A stretch of DNA of 64,000 nt from Colwellia polaris. GTDB lineage: Bacteria; Pseudomonadota; Gammaproteobacteria; Enterobacterales; Alteromonadaceae. The position numbers and the translations under genes are program-made. The stretch spans positions 186,001 to 250,000 of the forward strand of contig NZ_NBOE01000001.1 of assembly GCF_002104515.1 (NCBI RefSeq), read 5' to 3'. Shown piece after piece: positions 1 through 9,430 of this stretch; within the stretch, counting starts at the first letter, position 1, and each line of letters opens with the position of its first letter. The notes under the pieces are model-generated. The model was not told where the DNA came from. It searched no databases and saw only the letters and a list, made by a program, of their open reading frames with translations.

Positions 1-321
1 AATCCCATAGAGTAAGGTATCTTCATCTGAAGCAATATTTGGGGGTGTATGCCTATGTTGACTCAAACAAAAAGCCGAACATATCTCCCCTTCACTATAC
101 TTTGCTAATAACTTTTCATCTTCGCTAAAGTAACTTAAAGCACCCTTGCGAAGTATGTAGATATTCGCTTCTTCATTGTTTGTGGCTGACAGTGATTGGC
201 CGCGACGAACATAACTAATGCTGATCTCTTTTACTATTTGCTCAATGATATTACTCGGCAATAAGTCCAAAGGAGGAATCGCTTGAATAAATTCGCTGAT
301 TTCACTTAATGCTGAGTCCAT
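1..321 (-). CDS. CBS/cyclic-nucleotide-type nucleotidyltransferase-like protein (DUF294 family), N-terminal part
   Basis: The frame is open from the ATG at 319-321 to the left edge of the window, so only about 107 N-terminal residues are present. They begin MDSALSEISEFIQAIPP and continue through a segment (about residues 36-90) resembling a cyclic-nucleotide-binding beta-roll, including YVRRGQSL and IYILRKGALSYF. In Vibrio and Shewanella a protein with cNMP-binding, CBS and DUF294 nucleotidyltransferase-like domains lies divergent from the acetate symporter genes, and this gene has that position. The CBS and catalytic parts lie outside the window, so the full domain set is inferred from family and context. 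Confidence 0.7.
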   Translation of the reverse strand, partial: MDSALSEISEFIQAIPPLDLLPSNIIEQIVKEISISYVRRGQSLSATNNEEANIYILRKGALSYFSEDEKLLAKYSEGEICSAFCLSQHRHTPPNIASDEDTLLYGI

Positions 322-631
322 AACAATATCCCAAGTAAATACACTTACTGTATTTAGGGGAATTGTGTGACTTAAGTCAACCGTTAGAATCGCGTTCTAG
401 ACTAAAGTTTAATATAAGCGCTGAAATAATATTGCTAGTGTGTAACTTAGAGTAGGTTAAGTATTCATTTATCCAATGTTGGTTTTACCAGCGGGTCGAA
501 TTAATAGTCAACCTCTCTTAAACAACAGGTAATACCGATTGAAAATCAATTTGGTATATAGCGTATAAAAATCATAAAACGCTGTGCTTATTAAGCTGAT
601 TATGTTTGATAAGAATAATTGCTAGGAGAGA
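322..631. promoter_or_regulatory. Divergent intergenic control region upstream of the symporter genes
   Basis: This 310-bp gap separates the divergent DUF294-type gene from the symporter operon. At 366-381 there is TGTGA-N6-TCAAC, a partial match to the CRP consensus TGTGA-N6-TCACA, centred on the perfect 12-bp palindrome TGACTTAAGTCA (368-379). At 532-557 an imperfect inverted repeat (ATACCGATTGA / TCAATTTGGTAT) lies about 75 bp before the symporter start. CRP control of acetate uptake genes is known in E. coli; its presence here is inferred. No convincing sigma-70 hexamer pair stands out, and no small gene is visible. Confidence 0.35.
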
Positions 632-886
632 ATGATGGAAGGTAATGCAACATATTGGACAGAGAATCTGCGCCTAATATTTATATGTCTTGCTGTCTGG
701 TTTGTAGTTTCGTTTGGCTTTGGCTTATTGCTTGTAGAGCCATTAAATGAGATTCGATTGGGTGGGTACAAACTAGGTTTCTGGTTTGCACAACAAGGTT
801 CGATTTACACATTTGTCGGTTTAGTTTTTTGGTATACCAAGAAAATGAACGACCTTGATAAAAAATATAACGTGGAGGAATCATAA
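632..886 (+). CDS. Sodium/substrate symporter small subunit (DUF4212)
   Basis: This 84-residue protein has two predicted membrane helices, at about residues 12-33 and 47-68, joined by a short loop. This is the size and topology of the DUF4212 'sodium symporter small subunit' family, which occurs directly upstream of VC_2705-type large subunits. A good ribosome site (AGGAGAG) precedes two consecutive ATG codons, at 632 and 635; either could be used. Its stop overlaps the next start by one base (TAATG), which suggests translational coupling. The likely role is accessory subunit of the inner-membrane acetate-type symporter encoded next. Confidence 0.85.
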   Translation: MMEGNATYWTENLRLIFICLAVWFVVSFGFGLLLVEPLNEIRLGGYKLGFWFAQQGSIYTFVGLVFWYTKKMNDLDKKYNVEES

Positions 887-2625
887 TGGATGAGTTAAAG
901 ATTTATACATACATTGCCGTATTTGGTTCTTTCGCTATTTATTTCGGTATAGCTTGGTGGGCACGTGCTGGCTCAACAAGTGATTTTTATGTGGCTGGTG
1001 GTGGTGTAACACCTATGCAAAATGGTATGGCTATTGGTGCCGATTGGATGAGTGCTGCGTCATTTATCTCAATGGCCGGTATGATCTCATTCTTAGGTTA
1101 CGGGGGCTCTGTATTCCTAATGGGTTGGACCGGTGGTTATGTATTATTAGCCATGCTACTTGCACCTTACATGCGCAAACACGGTAAATTTACCGTACCT
1201 GAATTTATATATGATCGTTATTATTCAAAAACGGCTCGTATAGTCGCGGTTGTTTGTTTAATTATTGCTTCATTAACTTACATTATCGGTCAAATGAAGG
1301 GGGTAGGTGTTGCTTTCTCTCGCTTCTTAGAAGTTGACTACGATTTAGGTCTTTACATCGGTATGTTCGTTGTTTGGGTTTATGCAGTATTAGGTGGTAT
1401 GAAAGGTATTACTTACACGCAAATTGCTCAGTACTGTGTATTGATTTTTGCTTACACCATTCCAGCCGTGTTTATTTCATTGCAGTTAACGGGTAACCCA
1501 ATTCCACAATTAGGTTTAGGTTCTACTTTAGCTGACGGTAGTGGTGTTTACTTACTTGATAAGTTAGATATGGTGGTTACAGATTTAGGCTTTAAAGAAT
1601 ACACCACTGATAACATGGGCGGCACAGTAAACATGTTTGCTTATACCTTATCTCTGATGATTGGTACTGCAGGTTTACCGCACGTTATTATGCGCTTCTT
1701 CACAGTTCCTTCAGTTAAAGCAGCACGTCAATCAGCCGGTTACGCCTTAGTATTTATTGCTTTGTTATATACCGTTGCTCCTGCAGTTGGCGCTATGGCT
1801 CGTTTAAACTTAATGAACACCATTGAACCAGTAGCAGGTCAAAATCTTGAATATGCTGAGCGTCCTCAGTGGTTTAAAGATTGGGAAAATACCGGTCTAT
1901 TACAATATGAAGAAAAAAATGGCGATGGTAAAATTCAGTACACTGCTGATAAAGAAACCAATGAAATGATTAAAGTTGACCGCGACATTATGGTATTGGC
2001 TAACCCTGCAATTGCTAACCTACCTAACTGGGTAATAGCTTTAGTTGCTGCGGGTGGTTTAGCTGCTGCATTGTCTACGGCTGCTGGTTTATTATTGGCC
2101 ATATCATCCTCAATTTCTCATGATTTAATGAAAGGTATATTAACGCCCGATTTAACAGAGAAGAATGAGTTAATGGCTGGTCGTATTGTGATGACAATAT
2201 CGGTATTGGTGGCTGGTTGGCTAGGTTTAAATCCGCCTGGCTTTGCCGCTGGTACGGTTGCACTGGCCTTTGGTTTGGCAGCGTCGTCAATATTCCCTGC
2301 ACTAATGATGGGTATATTCGCTAAGAAAATGAGTGGAAAAGCAGCCGTTGCTGGTATGATTTCAGGTATCGGTGTAACTATGCTTTATGTATTCCAACAT
2401 AAAGGTATTATGTTTATCCCAGGTACTTCATTCTTAGGAGATATGGGTCCTAACTGGTTCTTTGGTATTTCTCCAAATGCCTTTGGTTCAGTTGGTGCGG
2501 TTGTTAACTTTGCGGTAGCATTTACTGTGTTGAAATTTACCGGTCCAGCACCTGCGCATATTCAACAATTAGTTGAAAACTTCCGTACGCCACATGGTGG
2601 GGTTTCGGCAGCACATGACCATTAA
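886..2625 (+). CDS. Sodium:solute (acetate-type) symporter, large subunit
   Basis: This 579-residue polytopic inner-membrane protein belongs to the SSS/SLC5 family, VC_2705 branch, often annotated as cation/acetate symporter ActP. The N-terminal region has the family pattern SDFYVAGGGVTPMQNGMAIG followed by DWMSAASFISMAG, and about 12-13 hydrophobic segments follow. A charged insert of about 60 residues (roughly 320-380) lies between membrane segments, as is usual in this branch. It overlaps the DUF4212 subunit gene by one base and is followed by an intrinsic terminator. The neighbouring CrbS/CrbR pair supports acetate or short monocarboxylates as substrate, but the sequence alone does not prove it. 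Confidence 0.88.
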   Translation: MDELKIYTYIAVFGSFAIYFGIAWWARAGSTSDFYVAGGGVTPMQNGMAIGADWMSAASFISMAGMISFLGYGGSVFLMGWTGGYVLLAMLLAPYMRKHGKFTVPEFIYDRYYSKTARIVAVVCLIIASLTYIIGQMKGVGVAFSRFLEVDYDLGLYIGMFVVWVYAVLGGMKGITYTQIAQYCVLIFAYTIPAVFISLQLTGNPIPQLGLGSTLADGSGVYLLDKLDMVVTDLGFKEYTTDNMGGTVNMFAYTLSLMIGTAGLPHVIMRFFTVPSVKAARQSAGYALVFIALLYTVAPAVGAMARLNLMNTIEPVAGQNLEYAERPQWFKDWENTGLLQYEEKNGDGKIQYTADKETNEMIKVDRDIMVLANPAIANLPNWVIALVAAGGLAAALSTAAGLLLAISSSISHDLMKGILTPDLTEKNELMAGRIVMTISVLVAGWLGLNPPGFAAGTVALAFGLAASSIFPALMMGIFAKKMSGKAAVAGMISGIGVTMLYVFQHKGIMFIPGTSFLGDMGPNWFFGISPNAFGSVGAVVNFAVAFTVLKFTGPAPAHIQQLVENFRTPHGGVSAAHDH

Positions 2626-2655
2626 TAACAAGTAATGGAATTGTATATTCAATGA

Positions 2656-2688
2656 ATAAAGGCTCCACTTTGGGGCCTTTAATTTTTC
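2656..2688 (+). terminator. Intrinsic terminator after the symporter genes
   Basis: A stem AAAGGCTCC / GGGGCCTTT (one G-T pair) with a short loop is followed by AATTTTTCTG. It lies 30 bp after the symporter stop codon. Confidence 0.8.
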
Positions 2689-2787
2689 TGATTTAGGGAG
2701 GACTTAAAGCGAATCGGCTTTGTATTATCGGCACTACTTATAGTGCTACAGCATAACGTTTACAATTGAATATTAAAGAGGATGATC

Positions 2788-3228
2788 ATGAATCGTCATA
2801 CAAAAGTAGCTTTAATGGTGGCACCGTTTCTTATTTTGGGTGGCTACATAGCGTCAGATTTTTATCTTGAAAATAAAGCGGATCAAGAAAGGGTATTTAA
2901 TATGGTGCCTTTTGGTCATTGTGATGTTATTAATAAAAAATGTATTTTGAAATCAGGTGAATTTGAAGTCAATATATATGATGAAGCAGGAACGACTACG
3001 TTAAATTCAACATTCCCGCTCGACAGCGCAACATTCTTTATCGTTGATAACGATAAGCAAGTCAATGCATACCCATTAGGTATGATTGACAATGCATATT
3101 ATTGGAAGAGTCCAACGCCTTTGCGAAACAAAATGTCAGGTAACAGTGATAAGCAAAAATTACGGGTAATAGCGAATATAAAAGGCGGACAATATATTGC
3201 TGAATTTTATACTCAAACTATACAGTAG
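2788..3228 (+). CDS. Membrane-anchored protein of unknown function
   Basis: Translation gives about 146 residues: a short basic start, one hydrophobic helix (about residues 5-24), then a soluble, probably periplasmic domain rich in beta-strand-forming residues. Two cysteines at about 45 and 52 (HCDVINKKC) could form a disulfide. I chose the ATG at 2788 because AAAGAGG lies 6 bp upstream of it but directly abuts the alternative ATG at 2782. The gene sits alone between the symporter terminator and crbS, same strand. I recognise no domain; an envelope role linked to the symporter or kinase would be a guess. Confidence 0.6.
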   Translation: MNRHTKVALMVAPFLILGGYIASDFYLENKADQERVFNMVPFGHCDVINKKCILKSGEFEVNIYDEAGTTTLNSTFPLDSATFFIVDNDKQVNAYPLGMIDNAYYWKSPTPLRNKMSGNSDKQKLRVIANIKGGQYIAEFYTQTIQ

Positions 3229-3322
3229 CCATTAACCTTCGCATGACAAGTTTAATGACAGACGTAAATAAATTAATATAATCGTATGTTAAAACACACC
3301 ATTTAAGTTATAGAGAAATTCA

Positions 3323-6300
3323 ATGTTTCCAAATTGGCAATTAGCGGGCTTAAGTTTTGCTTATATAGGTTTGCTGTTTTTTATTGCCTATATTGGGGAT
3401 AAGTATCGACATAAATTATTGCGTAAAAGCCAAGCGATAATTTATGCCTTAACGCTTGGCGTGTATTGTACGTCTTGGAGTTTTTTAGGCACTCCCGGGC
3501 AAGCATCTAATAACTTTATTTCTCATTTACCAATATATTTAGGGCCAATATTACTTTTTATTTTTGCCTGGCCCTTTATTCAACGCATTATACGGGTAAG
3601 TTTAAAGCTCAACCTCACTTCAATTGCTGACTTATTAGCAGCACGCTTTGGTAAATCACATAATTTAGCTATCTTAGTCACCATTGTGGCGTTAATTGGC
3701 ACTATGCCTTACATTGCGCTGCAATTAAAAGCGATTGTTTATACCTTTCAACAATTACAAGCAGAGCAAAGTCTCGCCAATTGGCATTTCGGTTTAGTGG
3801 TCAGTTTAGTTTTGGCTGGTTTTACTATTGTCTTTGGTGTACGAAATATCGATGTTACGGAGCGCCACCCAGGTGTTATGCTTGCTATTGCTTTTGAGTC
3901 TTTAGTGAAGCTATTTGCTTTTATCGCGGTCGGTTTTTTTGTCACTTATGTATTGTTTGATTCGCCTATGGAGCTTTGGCGCCGCTCATCGGTAAGTCTA
4001 CAACTTGATCAACAACTGAGTTTCCCAAATGTAATGTCAATGTTCGCCATGTTAGTGATCACAATGGCAGCATTCCTATCTTTACCTCGTCAATTTCAAG
4101 TGATGGTGGTTGAGCTAAAAGATGAGAAAGATACTTGGTTGAGTCGCCGTATTTTCCCTCTTTATTTATTAGTTTTTGCTGTTTTTGCTGTACCCCTAGG
4201 ATTGGCAGGCGATTTATTGCTCGGAGATACGGTTCCGTCTGACGCTTATGTATTGTTTTTACCTTGGTACCAACAACAACCTTGGTTAACACTATTTACC
4301 TTCTTAGGTGCGATTTCTGCAGCTAGTTCAATGGTTATTATTTCTTCTATTGCTTTGAGTACCATGCTCAGTAATGAGATTGTTTTCCCTTGGCTGTATC
4401 GCGCAAATAAAAGTCATGATACTGATTATGACAAATTTCGCTTACGGTTATTAACCATTCGTAAAGTCTTAGTCTTATTTGTTATTTTATTAGGTTACAG
4501 CGTATTTCTAATGGCATCGCCAGATACCTTGAGCTCGTTAGGTGAAATAGCATTTGGTGCTTTTGCGCAATTAACACCCGCTTTAGTTGCTGCTTTTTAC
4601 TGGCGCAGAGCAACATTAACAGCCGTTTATGGCGGTATCGCTATTGGGTTTTCTGCATGGCTTACTCTGAACTTTATTCCTCAGTTTGGTGTTTACCCGC
4701 ACCCATTTGAAGGCAGCTTTTTACCCGCCAATTCAATGGCAAGCTTATTGTCACTCTCTGTTAATATTATTGCGATGTGGTTACTTTCACATGTTAGTCG
4801 TCAAAGTGTACAAGAGCGTATGCAAGCCTCGTTATTTATGGAGTATCAAGCACCAAAAGCATTACAGCTGCAGCGCAACAAACAAATTAATTATCTAGAG
4901 TTGGAATTATTAGTTTCTCGATTTGTTGGTGAGAAAAAAACCATCACGAGTTTTAAGCAATTTCAACGTTCGATAGACAAAGCCAAAATGAGTCATGTTG
5001 CCTATAACCAGAAATTGCTGCAGCACACTGAAAACACGTTAGCAAGTGTTATGGGGGCTTCGTCAGCACGTTTAGTTTTATCATCGGCATTAGAAGGGCG
5101 TGATATTGCTTTAGATGAAATAGCCGTATTGGTAGAAGAAGCATCAAGCCAGCGTCAACAATATAGCCAAGACTTATTACAAAGTGCTATTGAAAACGCC
5201 AGTGAGGGCATTTCTATTGTCGATAGTGAATTAAATCTTGTTGCTTGGAATAAAAAATATATTGATTTATTTTCCTACCCTAGTGAACTTATTTACCAAG
5301 GTAGCCCGATCAGTGATTTAATTCGCTTTAACGTGGTACGTGGCTTATGCGGTGTTGGTAAAGTTGAAGAGCAAGTAAATAAACGCCTTGAGCATTTGCG
5401 TAATGGTAGTCCACATAGCTCTGAACGCGAACATAGCGATGGCCGAGTTATTCGTATTGAAGGTAATCCGCTACCAGGTGGTGGTTTTGTTATGTTGTTC
5501 TCCGATATAACCGCTTATCGTCAAGCAGAAAAAGGTTTGAAAGAAGCGAATGTTGATTTAGAAACACGGGTACTTGAGCGGACACAAAAACTAGAACAAA
5601 CCAATGATGCTTTAGCATTAGCACGTGAGAAAGCTGAACAAGCACATGTTAAAAAAAGTTTATATTTAAAAGCATGTAGCCACGACTTAATGCAACCATT
5701 AGAGGCAGCACGTTTATTTACTTCGGCATTATCGAGTCAAGGAAACTTAACGGCTACTCAGCAACGGCAGGTAGATAACATAGATCATTCACTGAAAGTT
5801 GCAAATGACTTAGTGGCAGATCTTGCTGAAATCGCACGTATTGAAAGTGGTAATATTAAGCCTAAAATCAGTAGGTTTTCAGTAAAATCTCTGTTTGATG
5901 ATCTTGCTAAAGAGTTTTCTGCCAGTGCTGTTGATCTCGATATTGAGTTTAGAGTGCATTGTAACAATAGTCTGTGGCTACGCTCAGACAGAAGTTTATT
6001 ACGTCGGATACTGCAAAATTTAATCGGTAATGCGTTTCGATATGCGAGCCCAGGTAAAGTGTTATTAGGAGCAAGAGCCAAAGGTGGTAACGTTGATATT
6101 CAAGTACTTGATAACGGTCCAGGTATTCCTGAGGATAAACAAACATTAGTTTTTGAACAGTTTACGCAACTAGAAAATCAACAAAATTCATCTGCTGGCG
6201 GGCTAGGTTTAGGGTTAAATATTACCCAAAGTTTAGCGCAACTGTTAGATCACCCTTTAGCCTTAATTTCTCAAGTTGGTCTAGGTTGTAAGTTCTCAAT

Positions 6301-6763
6301 TAACGTTGAAAGAGCGCAAGAACAACAAGAAGTTTTAGCGGTAAAACCGAAAGCGAATATAGGCTTGAGAGATGTGACGGTCATGTGTATTGATAACGAC
6401 CCTGATGTATTAAACGGCATGGTTGAACTGTTAACCGCTTGGGATTGTAATGTATTAGCGGCAGATTCTTATCAACAGGCGCTTTCATTGTATGATATTC
6501 ATAAAAACGATATTGAAATTTTGTTAGTTGATTATCAACTTGACGCTAACTATAACGGCATTGCTTTAATTGCTAAATTGAGAAAAATGAGTCGACATTA
6601 CGTGCCTGCCATTTTAATTACCGCGACCACTGATAGCGACTTAGAAGAGAAAACTTTAGCTGCTGATATTGGCTTTATGCGGAAGTTAATCAAGCCTGCA
6701 GCGCTTAGGGCGATGATGAGCTCGATGTTAACGAAGAAGTTACAAGCGAAGTATTTAACCTGA
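3323..6763 (+). CDS. crbS: CrbS-type hybrid sensor histidine kinase with SLC5 transporter-like sensor domain
   Basis: This 1146-residue hybrid kinase has an N-terminal sodium:solute-symporter-like module (about residues 1-500, 12-13 membrane segments), a linker, a PAS domain (about 617-735, IENASEGISIVDSELNLVAW), a coiled coil (about 740-780), a HisKA domain with phospho-acceptor in CSHDLMQPLE (about residue 786), an HATPase domain (DNGPGIPED near 930, GGLGLGLN near 960) and a C-terminal receiver whose phospho-acceptor Asp lies in LLVDYQLD (near 1068). CrbS-CrbR activates acs and acetate use in Vibrio cholerae and Pseudomonas. Position beside the acetate-type symporter and a LuxR-type regulator supports that role. 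Confidence 0.85.
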   Translation: MFPNWQLAGLSFAYIGLLFFIAYIGDKYRHKLLRKSQAIIYALTLGVYCTSWSFLGTPGQASNNFISHLPIYLGPILLFIFAWPFIQRIIRVSLKLNLTSIADLLAARFGKSHNLAILVTIVALIGTMPYIALQLKAIVYTFQQLQAEQSLANWHFGLVVSLVLAGFTIVFGVRNIDVTERHPGVMLAIAFESLVKLFAFIAVGFFVTYVLFDSPMELWRRSSVSLQLDQQLSFPNVMSMFAMLVITMAAFLSLPRQFQVMVVELKDEKDTWLSRRIFPLYLLVFAVFAVPLGLAGDLLLGDTVPSDAYVLFLPWYQQQPWLTLFTFLGAISAASSMVIISSIALSTMLSNEIVFPWLYRANKSHDTDYDKFRLRLLTIRKVLVLFVILLGYSVFLMASPDTLSSLGEIAFGAFAQLTPALVAAFYWRRATLTAVYGGIAIGFSAWLTLNFIPQFGVYPHPFEGSFLPANSMASLLSLSVNIIAMWLLSHVSRQSVQERMQASLFMEYQAPKALQLQRNKQINYLELELLVSRFVGEKKTITSFKQFQRSIDKAKMSHVAYNQKLLQHTENTLASVMGASSARLVLSSALEGRDIALDEIAVLVEEASSQRQQYSQDLLQSAIENASEGISIVDSELNLVAWNKKYIDLFSYPSELIYQGSPISDLIRFNVVRGLCGVGKVEEQVNKRLEHLRNGSPHSSEREHSDGRVIRIEGNPLPGGGFVMLFSDITAYRQAEKGLKEANVDLETRVLERTQKLEQTNDALALAREKAEQAHVKKSLYLKACSHDLMQPLEAARLFTSALSSQGNLTATQQRQVDNIDHSLKVANDLVADLAEIARIESGNIKPKISRFSVKSLFDDLAKEFSASAVDLDIEFRVHCNNSLWLRSDRSLLRRILQNLIGNAFRYASPGKVLLGARAKGGNVDIQVLDNGPGIPEDKQTLVFEQFTQLENQQNSSAGGLGLGLNITQSLAQLLDHPLALISQVGLGCKFSINVERAQEQQEVLAVKPKANIGLRDVTVMCIDNDPDVLNGMVELLTAWDCNVLAADSYQQALSLYDIHKNDIEILLVDYQLDANYNGIALIAKLRKMSRHYVPAILITATTDSDLEEKTLAADIGFMRKLIKPAALRAMMSSMLTKKLQAKYLT

Positions 6764-6884
6764 CACTGAATAATGAGTACTTAATACTCAAGTGAATAAA
6801 AAGCTTAAGTGGTAAAGTCAATGCTATAGCAAGGTGAACATCACGAATAGCCACCAATGCTTCATTTTCTGCCATTTCCAAGGC

Positions 6885-6922
6885 AAAACGTTGATGGATA
6901 GCGCGCTATTTATCGACGTTTT
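6885..6922. repeat. Palindromic (MITE/REP-like) element between crbS and crbR
   Basis: Two 18-base arms starting AAAACGTTGATGGATAGC and ending GCTATTTATCGACGTTTT surround a central GC and pair with three mismatched positions, two of which allow G-T pairing. Outer flanks extend the symmetry: ATTTTCTGC on the left against GCAGATAAT on the right, with one interruption. The surrounding 6764-7048 segment shows no reading frame. It resembles a small repeat element common in Colwellia-type genomes rather than a terminator, since no T-run follows either side. Its copy number cannot be seen from one window. Confidence 0.55.
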
Positions 6923-7048
6923 AACGCAGATAATGGGTTAAAAAGAAGGGTTGAGCAAGTGCTGCTTATCTAGCGTTCAGGTTATTTGCAATAATCGCCT
7001 TACATTGAACTAAGTTAAAAAATTAATTCAATGTTTTTTGAGGGATTA

Positions 7049-7708
7049 TTAACAGTCTTGTAGTTGTACGTCGTTAATATCAAGTTGTGCAATTGCAATA
7101 ACCGCTTGGGTACGATTACGCACATCGAGTTTACGAAATATAGCCGTTGCGTGTGCTTTAATTGTCGCTTCAGAAACATGTAAATCATAAGCTATTTGTT
7201 TATTGAGCATGCCTTGAGCAAACATCATTAAAATTCGATATTGTTGTTGCGTTAGACTTGCAACACGTTCAGCTATATCGTTATTGTCTTGCATAGGTGA
7301 TGATTGACTATACGCTTCCGGTGTCCAAATATTCCCTAGCAATACTTGTTGAATAGCATTGTAGATATCGTCTACTGGCGTAGACTTAGGAATAAAACCT
7401 GAAGCTCCGTAACCCATAGATTTATGAATGGTATCGTGATCTTCATGGGCTGATACCACCACAACGGGTATTTGTGGGAAGTGATTACGTACATGGATCA
7501 AAGTGTTAAAACCATGAGCGCCGGGAATATGTAAATCGAGTAACAATAAATCACTGTCATTATTATCGCTAAGTTGTTGTTCGAGCTCTGCAATGGTTTG
7601 TGCTTCTAGCCAGTGGGTTTGCGTGAGCTTTAATTTTAGTGTGCCTAGTAGTGCTTGCCTAAATAGTGGGTGATCGTCAGCTATTATAATTTTTTCTGGC
7701 TGAATCAT
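7049..7708 (-). CDS. crbR: CrbR-type response regulator, LuxR/NarL family
   Basis: This 219-residue protein has a receiver domain (about residues 1-125; acidic pair ADDHP, phospho-acceptor D58 in LLLLDLHIPG, conserved Lys in FIPKS) and a LuxR-type helix-turn-helix (about 150-210, LNKQIAYDLHVSEATIKAHA). It is the likely partner of the hybrid kinase encoded convergently at 3323-6763; in Vibrio cholerae and Pseudomonas the homologous pair switches on acetyl-CoA synthetase. The acs gene itself is not in the window. Partner assignment is by family resemblance and adjacency. Confidence 0.85.
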   Translation of the reverse strand: MIQPEKIIIADDHPLFRQALLGTLKLKLTQTHWLEAQTIAELEQQLSDNNDSDLLLLDLHIPGAHGFNTLIHVRNHFPQIPVVVVSAHEDHDTIHKSMGYGASGFIPKSTPVDDIYNAIQQVLLGNIWTPEAYSQSSPMQDNNDIAERVASLTQQQYRILMMFAQGMLNKQIAYDLHVSEATIKAHATAIFRKLDVRNRTQAVIAIAQLDINDVQLQDC

Positions 7709-7783
7709 ATTATTGTTTCCTTAAAAGTTCCCCGATCCTATCGTAGACCAATAAACGTTAATTTTTTATTAGACTTTAGCCTA

Positions 7784-7828
7784 GTAAAAAAATAATACCA
7801 GTTTAAAAAAACATTTAAACTGGTATTA
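7784..7828 (-). terminator. Intrinsic terminator after pepD
   Basis: A perfect 15-bp inverted repeat (TAATACCAGTTTAAA, 7793-7807; complement 7814-7828) is followed, on the minus strand, by TTTTTTTACTAGG. It lies about 70 bp beyond the pepD stop. Confidence 0.8.
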
Positions 7829-7897
7829 ATCATAGTCTATGTTACTGAAAAGTCGCTGCGCTAATTAAGCTAAGACATCAATATACTAGTGTTACCG

Positions 7898-9370
7898 CTA
7901 TGCTTTATCAGGAATATTTGCCAGTACCGCTATTAATAATTGCCAATATTGCTCTACGGTTGCAATCTGTACTTTTTCATCCGGAGAATGTGGAAATTTA
8001 ATTGTAGGTCCAAATGACACCATATCCCAATTTGGATAGGCAGTTTTAAATAAACCACATTCTAAACCGGCATGAATAACCATAATTTCAGGTACTTTAT
8101 TAAACAAAGACTGATAGGTATTACGCACCGTTTGCATTAATGCTGAATTTGTATCTGGCTTCCAACCAGGGTATGCCCCAGAAAAAGCAATGTTTGCGCC
8201 TGCTAGTTCAAATACAGACTGCACCATGGTTTGCGCTTCTTGTCGGCCATCGTCATGCAAGCTGCGAATTAGCGTCATGGCAACAAACTTATTACCTTTA
8301 CTGCGCATAACACCTAAGTTTAAAGACGTTTCAACAATACCTTCAATATCATCGCTCATACGTAGCACGCCATTTGGACAAGCATTAAGCGCACGTAAAA
8401 TAGTATGTTGAGTTGTACTGGTCCAACACTCGTCAAAAGTTTCAGGAGATATTAATAACATCTCGATATCGGTTTCGATAGCACCCAGAGACTGATTAAT
8501 GGTGGCTAAGTATTCAGATAACTTTTCTTTTAGTGCCGGTACCTTTGCACGATCAATAACGAAACTAGCATCAGCTTCTCGTGGGATCGCGTTGCGTAAA
8601 CTTCCGCCATTGAGTTCGGTTAAACGTATATCTAATGCTTGGCTAGCGTCGAGTAAAAACCTGACAAGTAGCTTATTAGCATTTGCACGTCCGGTATGAA
8701 TATCCACACCAGAATGGCCTCCTTTTAAGCCCGAAATAGATAAGTTAAATGATTCAACTTCATCTGTAACATCTTCATACTTAATGGCAAAAGTCGCTTC
8801 GCCATCAATACCGCCGGCGCAACCCATATAGATTTCACCTTCTTGCTCTGAGTCGGTATTGATCAGTAACTCACCATCAAGCCAACCGGCTTCTAGACCA
8901 AAAGCACCCGTCATACCGGCTTCTTCATCGATGGTGACTAGAACTTCTAATGGGCCATGGGCAATATCATCGCTAGCCAATACAGCAAGTGCAGATGAAA
9001 GACCAATGCCGTTATCTGCACCTAATGTAGTACCTTCTGCTGTAACCCAGTCGCCATCGGCTTCCGTGATAATATAGGGTTTAATAGGGTCGGTGAGAAA
9101 GTCATGTACTTTATCGGCATTTTTTTGCGGCACCATATCCATGTGGGCCTGTAAAATAACGCCTTTTTTATTCTCTAAGCCATCGGTAGCAGGTTTCTTA
9201 ATAATTAAGTTTCCTACAGCATCTTCTTTCACACTCAGCCCTTGTTCGGTCGCCCAAGTTTGGATCCAAAGTGATATTTTTTGTTCGTGTTTTGAAGGGT
9301 GTGGAATGCTACAAATGGTATCAAATATTTGCCATAATTTTTTTGGCTGTAGTTGTGCTAAGGTGCTCAA
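7898..9370 (-). CDS. pepD: Aminoacyl-histidine dipeptidase (peptidase D, M20 family)
   Basis: This 490-residue cytoplasmic metallopeptidase has the length of E. coli PepD and hydrolyses Xaa-His and other dipeptides. Metal-site and catalytic motifs of family M20C are visible: LQAHMDMVPQKN (about residues 88-99), GTTLGADNGIGL, TIDEEAGMTGAFGLE (catalytic Glu pair) and INTDSEQEGEIYMGCAGG. A C-terminal HAGLECGLF segment and a final histidine in FPHSPDE complete the site. It lies 60 bp downstream of slmA on the same strand and ends before a strong terminator. Confidence 0.93.
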   Translation of the reverse strand: MSTLAQLQPKKLWQIFDTICSIPHPSKHEQKISLWIQTWATEQGLSVKEDAVGNLIIKKPATDGLENKKGVILQAHMDMVPQKNADKVHDFLTDPIKPYIITEADGDWVTAEGTTLGADNGIGLSSALAVLASDDIAHGPLEVLVTIDEEAGMTGAFGLEAGWLDGELLINTDSEQEGEIYMGCAGGIDGEATFAIKYEDVTDEVESFNLSISGLKGGHSGVDIHTGRANANKLLVRFLLDASQALDIRLTELNGGSLRNAIPREADASFVIDRAKVPALKEKLSEYLATINQSLGAIETDIEMLLISPETFDECWTSTTQHTILRALNACPNGVLRMSDDIEGIVETSLNLGVMRSKGNKFVAMTLIRSLHDDGRQEAQTMVQSVFELAGANIAFSGAYPGWKPDTNSALMQTVRNTYQSLFNKVPEIMVIHAGLECGLFKTAYPNWDMVSFGPTIKFPHSPDEKVQIATVEQYWQLLIAVLANIPDKA

Positions 9371-9430
9371 TGAAGTTCCTTTATTGTTTGGTGTTAAGCA
9401 GAGTGACTGACACTATGGTAAATAGTTAAG

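Noticed and set aside
7784-7828. Possible mobile repeat because similar AATACC sequences occur at 532 and 19900
   Set aside because: Followed by a T-run on the minus strand, so it is best explained as the pepD terminator; the similarity to the other sites is short.
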